A stretch of DNA of 64,000 nt from Leptodactylus fallax (lineage: Eukaryota > Chordata > Amphibia > Anura > Leptodactylidae). Where the stretch lies: positions 4,154,501 to 4,218,500 of the forward strand of contig CAMRHE010000169.1 of NCBI GenBank assembly GCA_947044405.1, in the 5' to 3' direction. The notes below the pieces were generated by a model that did not search any database, was not told the origin of the DNA, and saw nothing but the letters and a program-made list of their open reading frames with translations. The number at the start of each line of letters is the position of its first letter. The stretch's first letter is position 1. This document shows, piece by piece, positions 1-11,848 of this stretch. Both the position numbers and the translations under genes were made by a program.

Positions 1-700
1 CCAGCATCATGTCACAATTACAATGGCTGCTGTCTTAAAGGAACAGAATCACAGAAATACATTCAACATTAACAGTTTATACAGACAAATGAAGCTTAGG
101 ACAACATTGGCTGTCTCTTACATAAGCAAGCAAGACAAATAAAAGTGTTATTTGAGTGGAACACTCTTTACCATGACCACAGCGCTAGGAGATACTTAGA
201 AACTATTTATATAAAAATTAATGATTATGAATATGACAACACATACAGAAACTAAAGTAAAGCTTCCTTAAAGGGGTTCACGTATTGAAGTCTGCAGGAG
301 CTTTCTCTCTATCTACATTCAACCTGAGCACAGGCAGACTGAATATGGGAGGACTGGCGCTGGTGGTCAGTGCTCCCATTCACTTCGGTGGGAGCACCAG
401 AGATAGCCGAGTGCTGTTTGAGTGTGGTTTTAGTATTAGATTTATTAAAACAATGTCTATATAGTGGAAAACTTAATACATCAACAAATCAAAGTAAAAA
501 AAAATAAGTTAAAAAATACAACTGCGAATATCATTCCTCATTTCCACCATTGGGTTTTATGGCAAAGAAAACATTTTTCACTGCAGTCTAATTTAATTTT
601 TTGTTTTGTTTTTTTTTAAAGCCACTCTTTTTACAAATGTTTGACCCATGAAAGCCTACAGTTACATCACAGAATGTGTTTGGATACTTTTTTTTTAACT
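1..700. other. No gene seen; AT-rich spacer
   Basis: No convincing coding frame or RNA gene is visible. The stretch is AT-rich with A and T runs near 490-520 and 600-620. Around 330-420 there is a piece repeating the theme 'cccattcacttcggtgggag', of a kind common in dispersed frog repeats. Confidence 0.5.
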
Positions 701-878
701 AAGGCCTTAGGGTGAGGCCCAACTTTGCGGAAAAGCAGGTTTTTTTGTTGCAGATTTTGCTGTGTTTTAAGGAGTGGACTGAGCAGAAGGGAGAAGTATA
801 AGTATTTCTCAATCCTATTGTAGCCACTCTTGGCTTTGGCTCCAAAATCTTCAGCTTTTCTGAAAAGTGGGGCCATAG
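701..878. repeat. Fragment of a palindromic MITE (GGCCCCA-type ends)
   Basis: The left end reads aaggccttag...gaggccca and the right end gtggggcca, so the ends are imperfect inverted repeats. The interior 'tttgttgcagattttgctg' recurs near 7750 and 24580, where the same family appears again. No coding capacity. Classification as a non-autonomous DNA element is inferred from the inverted ends and the multiple copies in this window. Confidence 0.55.
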
Positions 879-1230
879 CATCATGGACACGGCTGGGTAG
901 TTTTTCACAAACCTAATGTCCGCAAAAATGGCCAGCCAAGTCCACAGAGAGCACTTATTCACATGACATTCATAATGACCATGTGACGGCTGTTTTTAAA
1001 ATGGCCATCACGTGACCATATGGAACCCATGAACTTCAGTGGGTCTATTCACACTACCTATTTCCATTTTGACAGACAAAGATCGTACATGTGAGTCTTT
1101 TAACGGGACGTGAATCAGACTGTCAAAAAAACGGATATGTGAATAGACACATTGAATTCAACATGTTCTCAAAACAGACATTACAAAAACAGTCATCGCA
1201 TGTCCGTTTTCACTTTCATATGAAAAAGCC
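879..1230. other. No gene seen; repeat debris
   Basis: Short frames here have no recognisable domain. 'ctattcacactacc' near 1040 and 'gtgaatagacac' near 1138 form inverted sequences suggesting a short MITE remnant. Nothing else is supported. Confidence 0.4.
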
Positions 1231-1383
1231 TAAGGCCCCTTGCAGACGACCATGGCGTGGGTCAGTGTGCTATCCAGGTTTTTCCCAGATAGCACACTGA
1301 CCCATTCTTTCTGTCGGCCCACGCACACGACCGTGAATCACACGGTCCCATGTGTGGGCAACCAGCCTTAACCAAATGCATGC
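1231..1383. repeat. Hairpin-bearing short repeat
   Basis: A perfect 16-bp stem pairs 1259-1274 with 1288-1303 around a 13-nt loop. It starts with taaggcccct, like the neighbouring MITEs, but its interior differs from theirs. Non-coding. Confidence 0.55.
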
Positions 1384-1625
1384 TTAAGGCCAAGCGCCAC
1401 ATAGCATAAACAATACTGCGGCATTTTATAGTACCTGCAAAGTGGATGGGATTCTGGCTAATCCCATCCACATATTGCAGAAAAATATCTACAGCAGCCA
1501 TGCTGCAATTTCAAAAACCGTTGTGTTTATGTAAATCGCAGCATGTCAAATATACCTATGAAAACACTGGCGTTTTCCGTATAGGTATAATTGAAGCAGA
1601 AAGTCGATACACGAGGCCTTAGCCT
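1384..1625. repeat. MITE copy, GGCC-ended family
   Basis: Begins ttaaggccaagcg and closes gaggccttagcc. The interior carries the family's signature order: a run around 'gcattttatagtacctgcaa', the inverted pair gatgggattctggctaatcccatc, then 'gcagcatgtcaaatatacc' and 'gtataggtataattgaagc'. The same order is seen near 4300, 7700-8000 and 14600-14870. Non-coding. Confidence 0.6.
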
Positions 1626-1854
1626 TAGACTAAATTTACCTGTGAAACTCTGTACATGTTTTGTCCAAATTTACCAGCCTTCTAGCAACATACTGCCCAG
1701 TACTGTAATCGGTACAGGACATCAACAACTGCATCACATGTTTATCCACAGCGTTTTTCACTTTCTGTTTCTATTATACCTATGCAGAAAACGGAAAACC
1801 AAAATAGAGCAAATAATACAGGTAAGAAAAAGTATGGAACAATATTACTTTAAA
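1626..1854. other. No gene seen
   Basis: Repeat-derived spacer. 'ttctattatacctatgcagaaaac' type sequence near 1770-1795 resembles an inverted piece of the adjacent MITE family. No domain or RNA gene is recognised. Confidence 0.4.
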
Positions 1855-2711
1855 TTAAACAGAAAAAAATTCCACACAAACTAATAATAATAGAAATGTT
1901 ATAATTTATTAAATATATGATTTAAAATACAAAAATATGAAAGAGACAAAGAAATATATCCACATAGAATTATAACGTGGTATTAGGAATAGTAAATACT
2001 CACTAAAAGTTGACAAAATCACCAATTGTAGCAACACATACAGGGATCAAAAACAAAATATAATATCAAGAATGTAAGGGACCAACCAAAAAGTGTAAAG
2101 CAACTATTGCAATACAAAGTATAAAAATGTCTACCATAAAGGATGCATACAAGTGTGCAAAGTAATTACCAATCTAATTACAAAAAGAGAAACATTTCTC
2201 AGATACAAAAGTGCACTAATTATATAAAATGCAAATAATTTAGGTCCCAAAAAGAAAAATAATAAACCCTGGATGTATGCGCAACAATCTCATGATCTTA
2301 CCACATACCACGTAAAGAAACGCACCCCAACGCGCGTTTTGCCATTTTTGGCGAAACGCGCATTGGGGTGCGTTTCTTTACGTGGTATGTGGTAAGATCA
2401 TACTTTGCACACTTGTATGCATCCTTTATGGTAGACATTTTCATACTTTGTATTGCAATAGTTGCTTTACACTTTTTGGTCCCTTACATTCTTGGTATTA
2501 TATTTTGTTTTTGATCCCTGTATGTGTTGCTACAATTGGTGATTTTGTCAACTTTTAGTGACTATTTACTATGTATTCCTAATACCACGTTATGATTCTA
2601 TATGTGGATATATTTCTTTGTCTCTTTCATATTTTTGTATTTTAAATCATATATTTAATAAATTATAACATTTCTATTATTATTACTTTGTGTGGAATTT
2701 TTTCTGTTTAA
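1855..2711. repeat. 857-bp fold-back palindrome with asymmetric arms
   Basis: The two arms are near-perfect reverse complements meeting at about 2345 in a GC-rich core with cacgtaaagaaacgcacccc on one side and its complement on the other. The outer tips pair ttaaacagaaaaaaattcc with its complement ending at about 2711. The left arm has about 124 extra bases (2165-2288) that the right arm lacks. The outer parts are AT-rich and non-coding. A fold-back DNA element is the simplest reading; no transposase is present. Confidence 0.75.
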
Positions 2712-3687
2712 TCTATACAGAAAATGGCAGTGTTTCCATAGGTATAATAGACATGCTGTGGTTTGCAAAAACGCTTGCATTTTTTAAATCGTAGTGTTTC
2801 CGCTGTAGATTTATTTTTCTGCAATGTGTGGATGGCATTAGCCAGAATCCCATCCATTTTGCAGGTAATGTAAAACTCAGTGTTTTCACAATGTGGAGCC
2901 CTGGCCTTAAGGGGTTTTTAGCTGAAAAAAAAAACAGAGAAAACACACAGCATTTTTTTTTCTACAGCATTTTTTATTGCTTTTTTCTGTGCTGACCCTA
3001 AATAAATAAATAAAATAAATGGGGAAACCACTCACAATTCTGCAGTTAAAGTTAAGATGCTGCTTTTTTTTCCTGCAATGTGTACATGAGATTAAGGTAG
3101 GGGTCCCCAGGTGGTGTACATGAATCCCATTCACACATTCCAGAAAAATACATGCAGCAAAAATGCTGCAATTTCCAAAACTTTCGCCGTTTTGGAAATC
3201 ACTGCATGTCAATTATACCTACAGAAATACCGTCGGTGTCTCTATAAGTATAATGGAAGCAGAAAGCACTGTGGGAAAAACCGCATTGCGTTGCCGCCGT
3301 GGTTTTTCCCACAGTGCTTTTTTTGCTCATTCACTTTGCTGGCACTGTAAAACACTGCGTTTGCACAACAGCCAAAGAACGCTGCGTTTACACAACATGG
3401 GACCTTAAGCTAAGGCCCCAAGTAGTGAACCACAGCTAAAAAAATTGCATTTTGCTGTGTTTTGTTTGCGGTTTTTCTTGCCTTATTAAACCTATAGAGA
3501 AAACGCTTGCATTTCCGTAGCTAAAATTGACATACTGCATGTTTCAAATTGAAAATACAGATTTTCTGCAGTACTTTGGTTTTTTCTGCAATGTGTGGAT
3601 GGGATTAGCCAGAATGTCATTCAGCTGATGCTGTAAAACGCAGTGTTTTTTTATCTGCTGCCTTTTCGCAGCAATGTGGGGCCTTAG
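2712..3687. repeat. Cluster of three abutting MITE copies
   Basis: Three pieces of the CTAAGGCCCCA-ended family lie side by side: about 2712-2916, 2917-3409 and 3410-3687. The last has good terminal inverted repeats (ctaaggcccca at 3410, tggggccttag ending at 3687). The middle one contains a perfect stem pairing about 3267-3285 with 3303-3321 around a CpG-rich loop. All are non-coding; short frames here are translations of these repeats. Confidence 0.6.
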
Positions 3688-3765
3688 CTTCAGCCCTAGC
3701 AAGAAAATGCCAGGCTAAAAGCAAAGTGTTTCAAAAGCCTTATCCCAAGGACTTTTTGTTAAAGG

Positions 3766-4170
3766 CAGTGGTGTAACTACTATGGGGCCTGGGTCCTTAG
3801 GGGGCCCCTGCTGTGTTTTTTTTTTTTAATAGGCCTATTTACTTACGGATCCCCATTCCTTCTCCCTGCCACCTCAGTTTTCCCTTCTGCCCTCCAGGGG
3901 GCCCCTGTGTGTCCCATAGCACATCAGTGATATGGGACGCACAGGGCCCCCTGGAGGGCTGAAGTGGAAGTGGAGGAGGCAATGAGTAGGAATGGGGACC
4001 AGTGAGAAAGACCGTGGGCCTGTGGCAAGGTTAACTTGTTGGGCAATCCCCGCAAGATTAATCTCGCAAGGTTCACCTGGAAGTTCCGTTCGGACAGAAT
4101 ATGTCTGAACTGAAACTGCTATTATTATACTCAAGAGTCTCTTCAGACCTCGGAGTATAATGATTAGATG
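3766..4170. repeat. Remnant of a non-autonomous hAT-like element with hairpins
   Basis: The left end CAGTGGTGTAACTAC resembles the CAGAGGCGTAGCTAG terminus of the complete element at 14474, so it is probably related. A near-perfect hairpin of about 28 bp spans 3890-3958. A second stem pairs attatactc (4124-4132) with gagtataat (4153-4161); the same motif pair recurs near 33205-33245. No matching right end was found, so the element looks truncated. Confidence 0.5.
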
Positions 4171-4269
4171 CCCAGGGGAGGTGAGCGAACATGAAAAAAA
4201 CAGTATTACTTAACTCTCCTGGGCTCCATGGATAGGGATTAATTCGCTAAAATGGGAAAATCCTTTAGG

Positions 4270-4413
4270 CTGAGGCCCCACGTTGTGGCAAAAACGCTGC
4301 ATTTTACAGTACCTGCAAAGTGAATGGGATTTTGGCTATTCCCTTCCACACATTGCAGAAAATTTTTTTTTTGAAAATCGCAGCATGTTAATTATACCTG
4401 CGGAAATGCTAGC

Positions 4414-4467
<54 letters not shown>

Positions 4468-4551
4468 GGACAGAAAGTCTGCAGAAGAAAACGCAATGCA
4501 TTTCCGCTGCGTTTTTTTGCTGCATTTTGCTACGTGGGGCCTTAGCCTCAG
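4270..4551. repeat. MITE copy containing a (TA)n microsatellite
   Basis: Ends ctgaggcccca (4270) and tggggccttag (closing at 4545) are inverted repeats of the GGCCCCA family. An uninterrupted TA run of about 47 bp at 4419-4465 sits inside, where other copies have a short AT stretch. An open frame crossing it encodes only a Tyr-Ile run and is not a gene. Confidence 0.65.
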
Positions 4552-4689
4552 GATGAGGTTCGTTGTTAAACTGATAAATCATGTTGGTTATGTTGGAATA
4601 GGAATAGCTATTATTCTTTCCTGTAAATTGAATTGGATTTTGAGTATAGAATCAAAAAAATTGCTTAAAAAAAAAGGAGAATATTACGA

Positions 4690-4908
4690 TAGGTTCACAC
4701 TTCCGTTCTTTGGGTACGCTTGGGAACCTGAAAAACGGAAAGCTAACTCCCTTAAAAAGAGATTATAATGGTGTCTGCCAGGTTTCTGCCCAAAACATGC
4801 GGAAAAATGCAGAGAGAAAAGTTCTGCTTGCAGGACTTCTCTCTGCATTTTTTAAGCAGTTTCGTGGACAGAAACCCCGAACATATAGTGAGCGCTAGTG
4901 TGAACCTA
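4690..4908. repeat. 219-bp MITE, TAGGTTCACAC ends
   Basis: Terminal inverted repeats taggttcacac (4690-4700) and gtgtgaaccta (4898-4908) bound a 219-bp non-coding unit with an internal inverted pair (tgcagagagaaaagttctgc facing ggacttctctctgca). Typical size and structure for a non-autonomous DNA transposon. Confidence 0.6.
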
Positions 4909-5648
4909 GCCTAACTTGTATTGGAATACCATTAAATTCATTCTTCCCTGTTGCTCTTTAACATAGCCCTAGTCCTTCAGTGCTGAGGCCAAAAGTATTG
5001 CTTTACAGAGGTATAATGTGTTCCCTTTTATGACTTCCTATGGCTTGTCTAGGCATAAATAATCTCCACCTGCTTTGAAGCAACACTGACATGTTGCTGA
5101 GTTCACATTATGGTGAAACTCTAGATCTTAAAAGGTTCAAGCTTCTGCCTCCTGCTGCTTATCTACCTACAATAAAAAGTATAGGTTAATGCAATGAGAT
5201 GAAGGTGACAGGAGTATCACAATAACCAGAAAAGAGCTTGTATTATTCAAGACAAAAGGCAATGACTAAAGTTTTCTGTTAATAACGTACATTGAAAACA
5301 CAGCATTGTGTAACATGTTGTTATTCCCATAGCAGAGGACAAATGCTGTTAATATATATCATCTGGGAAGTCATCAGACTGCTGTAATGTCATAAGGTGT
5401 TGCAATGATGTTCATATAATCTCAGTTTTCATGACACTTTGAGTAGGCATTTATGTAAATTTATGTTACACATTACAGAGAAGTCAAACTGTGGGCATAA
5501 GGCTAAGGCTACTTTCAGACGAGCAAGGTGCAAAACGGCAGTGACAAACACTGTTTTGCACTTAAGGGGCACCCGTCTTCACGGATACCCCATACATGGA
5601 GAGATCCGTGAAAATGGAGAAAAATACCACATGACCTATGTTGACCTA
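4909..5648. other. No gene seen
   Basis: No domain recognised. A short MITE-like piece (ggctaaggctactttcagacgagc, with internal inverted pair tgcaaaacggcagtg and cactgttttgca) lies near 5500-5600. The Tc1-like element begins at the TA at 5647-5648. Confidence 0.4.
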
Positions 5649-7220
5649 CACTGTGTTTCAAATTATTATGCAAATAATATTTTCTCATATTTTCCAAAAT
5701 TACCTATATGAATTGCAGTCATTGTAATTTTACAGTCATCAACTATTCGAGTATAATTGAAAGGTTTTTGAACAAACTGCCTATGATAACAGTATATTTA
5801 AAAAAAATAAAATAAACACTCAAAATGCATGTTTTAAATTATTATGCACAGCAGAATTTGCAACCTTTTCATTTTTATTAAGAACAAAAAAATGGTCATT
5901 GTGAAATTATAAGCATTAGCAGGTTATTACAAACTGAAATCAGACAGTTTTCAAGCCAAAACTTTATTCTAGGTGATGTTACATTTGCACATAGGACCCC
6001 TTGTTCGAAAGAAGCTTCTGAACTCTCTCGTCCATCGAATTTGTCAGTTTTTGGATGGTTTCTGCTTCAAATTGTTTTGCATGAGGACAGAATACCCTAC
6101 CAGAGCTGTTGCTTAGATGTGAACTGCCTCCCGCCATCATAGACCCTCCTTTTGATGATGCTCCAGAGGTTCTCCATGGGGTTGAGGTCAGGGGAGCATG
6201 GGGGCCACACCATAAGTTTGTCCCCTTTTATGCCCATAGCAGCCAGAGATGCAGATGTGTTATTTGCAGCATGAGACAGTGCATTATCATGCATGAAAAT
6301 GATCTTTCTGCGGAATGCATGGTTCTTCTTCTTGAACCATGGCAGGAAGTGCTGTTTGAGAAACTCCACATACATTATGGAGTTCATCTTTACCCCTTCA
6401 GGGATCCTAAAGGGGCCAACAATCTCTCTCCCCATTATTCCAGCCCAAAACATTACTCCACCTCCTCCTTGTTGGCGCCGTAGCCGTGTTTGCATGGGGT
6501 GTCCATCAACAAGCCATCCTCCACTCCATCCATCTGGACCATCGAGCGTTGCACGGCACTCATCGGTGAACAAAACAGTTTTGAAGTCAGTCTTCATGTA
6601 TTGTTTGGCCCACTGGAGCCGTTTCTGCTTGTGTGCAGTGGATAGAGGAGGTCGACAGGATGGAAAACGCAAAGCTGCAAACCTCTGAAGGACCATGCAT
6701 CTTGTTGTTCGGGGGACGTTGGAGGCACCAGCAGCTTCAAAAACTTGTCTGCTGCTATGACAAGGCATTTTTGAAGCTGCTCTTTTAACCTGACGTAATT
6801 GCCTGTTGGAAAGAGTCCTCTATTTTCCCTTATCAGCATGCACACGTGTGTGCTGTGAATCAGCTACATACTTCTTGATTGTGCGATGATCACGATGAAG
6901 TGTCTTGGCAATGTTGATTGTAGTCATGCCTTGACCTAAACACTCCACAATTTGTTGCTTCTCAGCAGCCGACACATCCTTTTTCTTTCCCATTTTGGCT
7001 GAAAATGTAGGCTGCTTAATAATGTGGGACAGCCTTCTTAAGTAGTCTTGCCTTTAATTGGACACACCTGCCAAACTAATTAGCACAGGTGTCTGCAATT
7101 GCTTTCAGTGATATAAAGAGCCCTGACACACATCACCATCAATGAGTTTAACTGCCAAACAAAGAAATTCTTACCTTATCACTCCTAAACACTTTTTGAA
7201 TAATAATTTGGAACACAGTG
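5649..7220 (-). mobile_element. Complete but inactivated Tc1-like transposon (1572 bp)
   Basis: The element is bounded by TA on both sides (5647-5648 and 7221-7222), the standard Tc1/mariner target duplication. Its ends start cactgtgtt and are inverted; the repeated block aaattattatgca appears at the left tip and again near 5835, giving an inner and an outer copy as in IR/DR-type Tc1 elements. It carries one transposase gene on the minus strand (5979-6993). Size is normal for the family. Confidence 0.85.
5979..6993 (-). pseudogene. Tc1-like DDE transposase, broken
   Basis: Reading begins MGKKKDVSAAEKQQIVECLG at 6993, a helix-turn-helix DNA-binding start. The DDE catalytic motifs are all still present: D in FTDECRA, D in MHDNALSH, and E in LNPMENLW. 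GGGGVMFWAGIMG is the usual Gly-rich strand between the first two. The frame is damaged: an in-frame TAG at 6820-6822, a second TAG at 6097-6099, and a one-base shift near 6065-6075, after which the family-like tail resumes and ends at 5979. Expected length is about 338 residues. The enzyme would cut and paste its own element at TA sites in the nucleus, but this copy cannot be translated intact. Confidence 0.85.
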
Positions 7221-7222
7221 TA

Positions 7223-7714
7223 TATTGATAGACCTTCAAAATAACAGTCATGTGAATAGCCCCCTTTCACTGATATTGAATTAATTGCTGCCGTGTGACG
7301 TCTGTTAAAAAGAAGGACCTCATACTGCCATTAATTACTGTCGTGTGTATGTAGCCAAAGACCTCACATTTTTGGCTCTTGTGGAAAAACCCTGCATTTT
7401 ACAGTTCCAGAAAATTGAGTGAGATTTTATTTAGGATAAGGTCCCACAGAGAAAAGCAGCTAAAAAAAAGGACTGGAAAAAAAATGCAGTGAAAATGCAT
7501 TGCTTTTATTTCCACAACATTTTTCATTGAGTTTTTGCTGGATTTTTCCCTGTGTTTTTCTATTAAATATATAGGGAAAGCACTTGTGATTCAGCAGCTA
7601 AAATTAACATGCTGCGTTTTTTGAAAAATGCACAGGTTTTTGAAAACCCAGCTTGTCCGCAACATGTGGGTGAGATTAATGAAATTTCAATTTCATTCAC
7701 TTTGCAGGTATTAT
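7223..7714. other. No gene; degraded MITE material
   Basis: Pieces resembling the GGCCCCA family (gaaaaaccctgcattttacag near 7385; cagcttgtccgcaacatgtggg near 7650) are visible but no clean ends. No coding frame with a domain. Confidence 0.4.
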
Positions 7715-8031
7715 AAGGCTACAGCCCCACGTTGCGGAAACGCAGCTTTTTTTGTTGCAGATTTTGCTGCGGTTTTTTGAGCCAAAGCCAGGAGTGGATT
7801 TAGCAGCAGGTAGAAGTAGAAGAACTTCCTATATAGTTCCCATTCCTTTTGTAGCCACTCAAACGCTGGCGGTTTCCCCATAGGTATAATTGAAACAAAG
7901 TCCACAGAGGAAAACTCTGCAAACTTTCTGTCTAAAGCGCTGCGGGAAGAACCGCGATGCGATCCCGCCCCGGTTTCTCCCGCAGCGCTTTTTTTTGCTG
8001 TGGGACGCCACATCACGTGGGGCCTTAGCCT
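7715..8031. repeat. MITE copy with 13-bp hairpin
   Basis: Left end ctacagccccacgttg, right end acgtggggccttagcc. It is composite: the first 140 bases match the 'tttgttgcagattttgctg' type seen at 701 and 24537, then it switches at about 7860 to the 'gtataattgaaac' type. A perfect 13-bp stem pairs 7935-7947 with 7978-7990. Non-coding. Confidence 0.6.
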
Positions 8032-10124
8032 TAAACAGTTTTTTTCTGCTCCGTTTCTGCAGCAGCCAAAAATTTTGCATTTACACAATGTGACGCCTTA
8101 GCGTAGCTGTATTCACACAGCTTTTTTTTTTTATCCTTCATGGCACCACTGGAAATTACAGAGGATAAAAAAAACAAAGCAGGAGTGAGAAACTTAGTGT
8201 ACTGTCCAATGAAATGACCTGTTCTTATCCAGGAAAATTCTATGAAGTATGCATGGCCCCATTCAGCTCAGAGGGACACACACAGTGGGTTAGCCGCTGA
8301 GAAATCGTCAGCAGCTAACCAACTGCAAAATGCAGTAGCTGTGTAGTGGATGGGATTTAAAGAAATTCCTTCCATACACTGCAGAAACAAACCTGTAGCG
8401 CATAGTGTCTTGCACTGTAGGTTTTGAACATACAATATGTCAGTTATCGCTGTGTATTTGCCTGGAAATTTTCAAAAGTTACAGGGAGACCATCTATGTT
8501 TTGCCTGCTTCCTGCTCCATTCTATGAGCATCAGTTGCTGCGAACAGGTGATTGGTGGGGGTACCGGGTGTCAGATCCCCACTAATGTAATATTGATGAC
8601 CTATCCTTATCCTTGTACATTCCATGCATATTACAATGATTGTGCTGGTTAATGAAGCATGGAAAATGGAAAAGAAATGTCAAATGACCTGCAAGCATAA
8701 GTTTCAAGTCAAAGGGGCTTGCAGTACCTTACATGACCCCTACACAATGTATGGAGTTGTGCTAGTTCTGGTACACTGCGGCTGCTGCAAACAGCTGATT
8801 GCCGAGGGGGTGCCAGGAGTCAGACCACTGCTAATTTGCATTTGATAACGTATACTTCGGATATACCATCAATAGCGTACTCTTGGACAGACACTTTAAT
8901 AAAAATTTCGGTCAGGTAGACCATCAGGATTTTAAACTGACATAAGGTCACAAGCATTTTCTACTAAAATCCAGGTTTCTCTAAAACCCAATGGTGTGGC
9001 TGTTTCAGCATGCACATAAAGAATAGTGCTTAATCAGAAATAGGCTGAGCTACCATAAAAAAGGAAATGTTCTACCAACTCCACAAAACAGCTGCTTACA
9101 GTATGCCAGCCAGCACTGAAAGAAACCTGCAAACTAATTTAGAGTGATGAGAAAAACAACAACTTTATGGTTACAACAATGAAACAAAAAAACAAACGTT
9201 ATGTTTGGATAAGATTTGTCAAGGCCTATAGAAGAGACTTGAGCATAAAGATTGGAGATGGAGCCCTTCTGGTCAGAACTGATGCCAGAATAAATGCAGC
9301 ATCATATCAGAAAATAGGGAACGTGACTTAAAAGCGCCACAATAGTGTCGAAAAATTCTGTCTCAAAGTAAGCTAGCAAAAAGGTGGTATAAACATAGAC
9401 TAGACAATCTTAAAAATATACCAGATTTATCATCCAGCATCAACTACTGTGATAAATCTGGTGCATTTTCAGTGCCTGTTTTACTATTAGTAAATCTAGG
9501 CCATTAGGTATACAGGCTCATGGTAGACATCTAAAGAATTCTGGAGGCATTTGGCCAAAAGAAAGAGGCAGTTTTACCACATGATAAAATAAAGGCCTCA
9601 TTACAAAAGACTGCATTCCATCATTGATGCAAAAGGAGATAATATAGAGAGCCTGCCAGGTCCAGAATGCCTTCCAAATTAATAATAATGTTGTGCAGGG
9701 GGATTTAATAGGACCAGAAGCATGCCTTTGTGGCCCTGAACCAATGAAGCAATGCAGAGATAATGGATATTGTGGAAAAGCAAATCAGCCAACCATGGTC
9801 AGGGTCTGATTTAGGACAGTGGTCTACAGATAGTTGTGAGACAGGCAGAGCCTGAAAATGTCATTCACAGCTACAGGGGTGTCATTGAGATTCCAGAGGA
9901 AAGTCAAGCATTTGCAGTTTATAGGTAAATGTGGCAAGTCAAACTGATGGTCTTGTAGGCTGATTTGCAAATGCATAAAAAAGGTGACTTCAAGATGATC
10001 GCTGCATTGCTTCATCAGTTTGTGGCCACAAAGATTTGTTTTGCCCCTCCAGACTTCCTGTAACCGTTTCTGGACTGCCTGTTGACTTTATACATCCAGG
10101 TGGTCCACTCTTAACCCTGCAAGG
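8032..10124. other. No gene seen; dispersed repeat fragments
   Basis: Two kilobases without a recognisable coding domain, exon or RNA gene. 'gtcagatccccactaatgta' near 8570 and a similar 'gtcagaccactgctaattt' near 8820 look like two related dispersed-repeat pieces. The rest appears unique and AT-rich. Confidence 0.4.
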
Positions 10125-10161
10125 TAGCTATATAAATATATATACTGTGTATATATATATA

Positions 10162-11795
10162 CAGTGCTGGCCAAAAGTATTGGCACCCCTGCAATTCTGT
10201 CAGATAATACTCAATTTCTTCCAGAAAATGATTGCAATCACAAATGCTTTGGTAATAATATCTTCATTTATTTTGCTTGCAATGAAAAAACACAAAAGAG
10301 AATGAAAAAAAAAGTCAAATCATTGATCATTTTACACAAAACTCCTAAAATGGGCCGGACAAAAGTATTGGCACCCTCAGCCTAATACTTGGTAGCACAA
10401 CCTTTAGACAAAATAACTCCGAACAACCGCTTCCGGTAACCATCAATGAGTTTCTTACACTGCTCTGCTGGAATTTTAGACCATTCTTCTTTGGCAAATT
10501 TCTCCAGGTCCCTGAGATTTGAAGGGTGCCTTCTCCAAACTGCCATTTTGAGATCTCTCCACAGGTGTTCTATGGGATTCAGGTCTGGACTCATTGCTGG
10601 CCACTTTAGAAGCCTCCAGTGCTTTCTCTCAAACCATTTTCTAGTGCTTTTTGAAGTGTGTTTTGGGTCATTGTCCTGCTGGAAGACCCATGACCTCTGA
10701 GGGAGACCCAGCTTTCTCACACTGGGCCCTACATTATGCTGCAAAATTTGTTGGTAGTCTTCAGACTTCATAATGCCATGCACACGGTCAAGCAGTCCAG
10801 TGCCAGAGGCAGCAAAGCAACCCTAAAACATCAGGGAACCTCCGCCATGTTTGACTGTAGGGACCGTGTTCTTTTCTTTGAAGGCCTCTTTTTTTTTCCT
10901 GTAAACTCTATGTTGATGCCTTTTCACAAAAAGCTCTACTTTTGTCTCATCTGACCAGAGAACATTCTTCCAAAAAGTTTTTGGCTTTCTCAGGTAAGTT
11001 TTGGCAAACTCCAGCCTGGCTTTTTTATGTCACTGGGTCAGAAGTGGGGTCTTCCTGGGTATCCTACCATAGAGTCCCTTTTCATTCAGACGCCGACGGA
11101 TAGTACGGGTTGACACTGTTGTACCCTCGGACTGCAGGGCAGCTAGAACTTGTTTGGATGTTAGTCGAGGTTCTTTAGCCACCATCCGCACAATCTTTCA
11201 TTGAAATCTCTCGTCAATTTTTCTTTTCCGTCCACATCTAGGGAGGTTAGCCACAGTGCCATGGGCTTTAAACTTCTTGATGACACTGCGCACGGTAGAC
11301 ACAGGAACATTCAGGTCTTTGGAGATGGACTTGTAGCCTTGAGATTGCTCATGCTTCCTCACAATTTTGCTTCTCAAGTCCTCAGACAGTTCTTTGGTCT
11401 TCTTTCTTTTCTCCATGCTCAATGTGGTACACACAAGGACACAGGACAGAGGTTGAGTCAACTTTAATCCATTTCAACTGGCTGCAAGTGTGATTTAGTT
11501 ATTGCCACCACCTGTTATGTGCCACAGGTAAGTAACAGGTGCTGTTAATTACACAAATTAGAGAAGCATCACCTGATTTTTCAAAGGGTGCCAATACTTT
11601 TGTCCACCCCCTTTTTTATGTTTGGTGTGGAATTATATCCAATTTGGCTTTTTGACAATTCTTTTTGTGGTTTTCCCTTGACGACAAATTAAATGAAGAT
11701 ATTATTACCAAAGCATTTGTGATTGCAATCATTTTCTGGAAGAAATTGAGTATTATCTGACAGAATTGCAGGGGTGCCAATACTTTTGGCCAGCA

Positions 11796-11798
<3 letters not shown>
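10162..11798 (-). mobile_element. Tc1-like transposon with IR/DR ends (1637 bp)
   Basis: Flanked by TA on both sides and inserted in a TA-rich microsatellite. The outer inverted repeats are about 108 bp (10162-10270 and 11690-11798) and nearly identical. Each end also has a second internal copy of 'aaaagtattggcaccc' (10361-10376 on the left; complement at 11585-11600 on the right), the IR/DR layout of two transposase-binding sites per end known from Sleeping Beauty. It carries a broken transposase on the minus strand. Confidence 0.88.
10382..11416 (-). pseudogene. Tc1-like DDE transposase with three stops
   Basis: The frame starts MEKRKKTKELSEDLRSKIVR at 11416 and ends at 10382 with no frameshift, about 344 codons, normal for Tc1. 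The N-terminal paired-like helix-turn-helix region (residues 1-110), the GRKRK basic stretch and the catalytic triad are present: D in WSDETKVELF, D in QQDNDPKHTSK, E in LNPIEHLW. Three in-frame stops interrupt it: after ERFQ (about 11198), after PLLTQ (about 11036) and after SLMF (about 10830). The last replaces the invariant Trp of the MFWGCF motif. Because there are no indels, decay looks purely by point mutation. Confidence 0.87.
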
Positions 11799-11844
<46 letters not shown>

Positions 11845-11848
11845 TATA
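11799..11848. repeat. (TA)n microsatellite between Tc1 elements
   Basis: About 50 bp of TA repeats separate the right end of the 10162-11798 element from the left end of the next. TA is the Tc1/mariner target dinucleotide, so the run itself offers many insertion sites. Confidence 0.9.

Noticed and set aside
4283..4768. 161-codon frame with a Tyr-Ile run
   Set aside because: The run is the translation of a TA microsatellite inside a MITE; no domain on either side.
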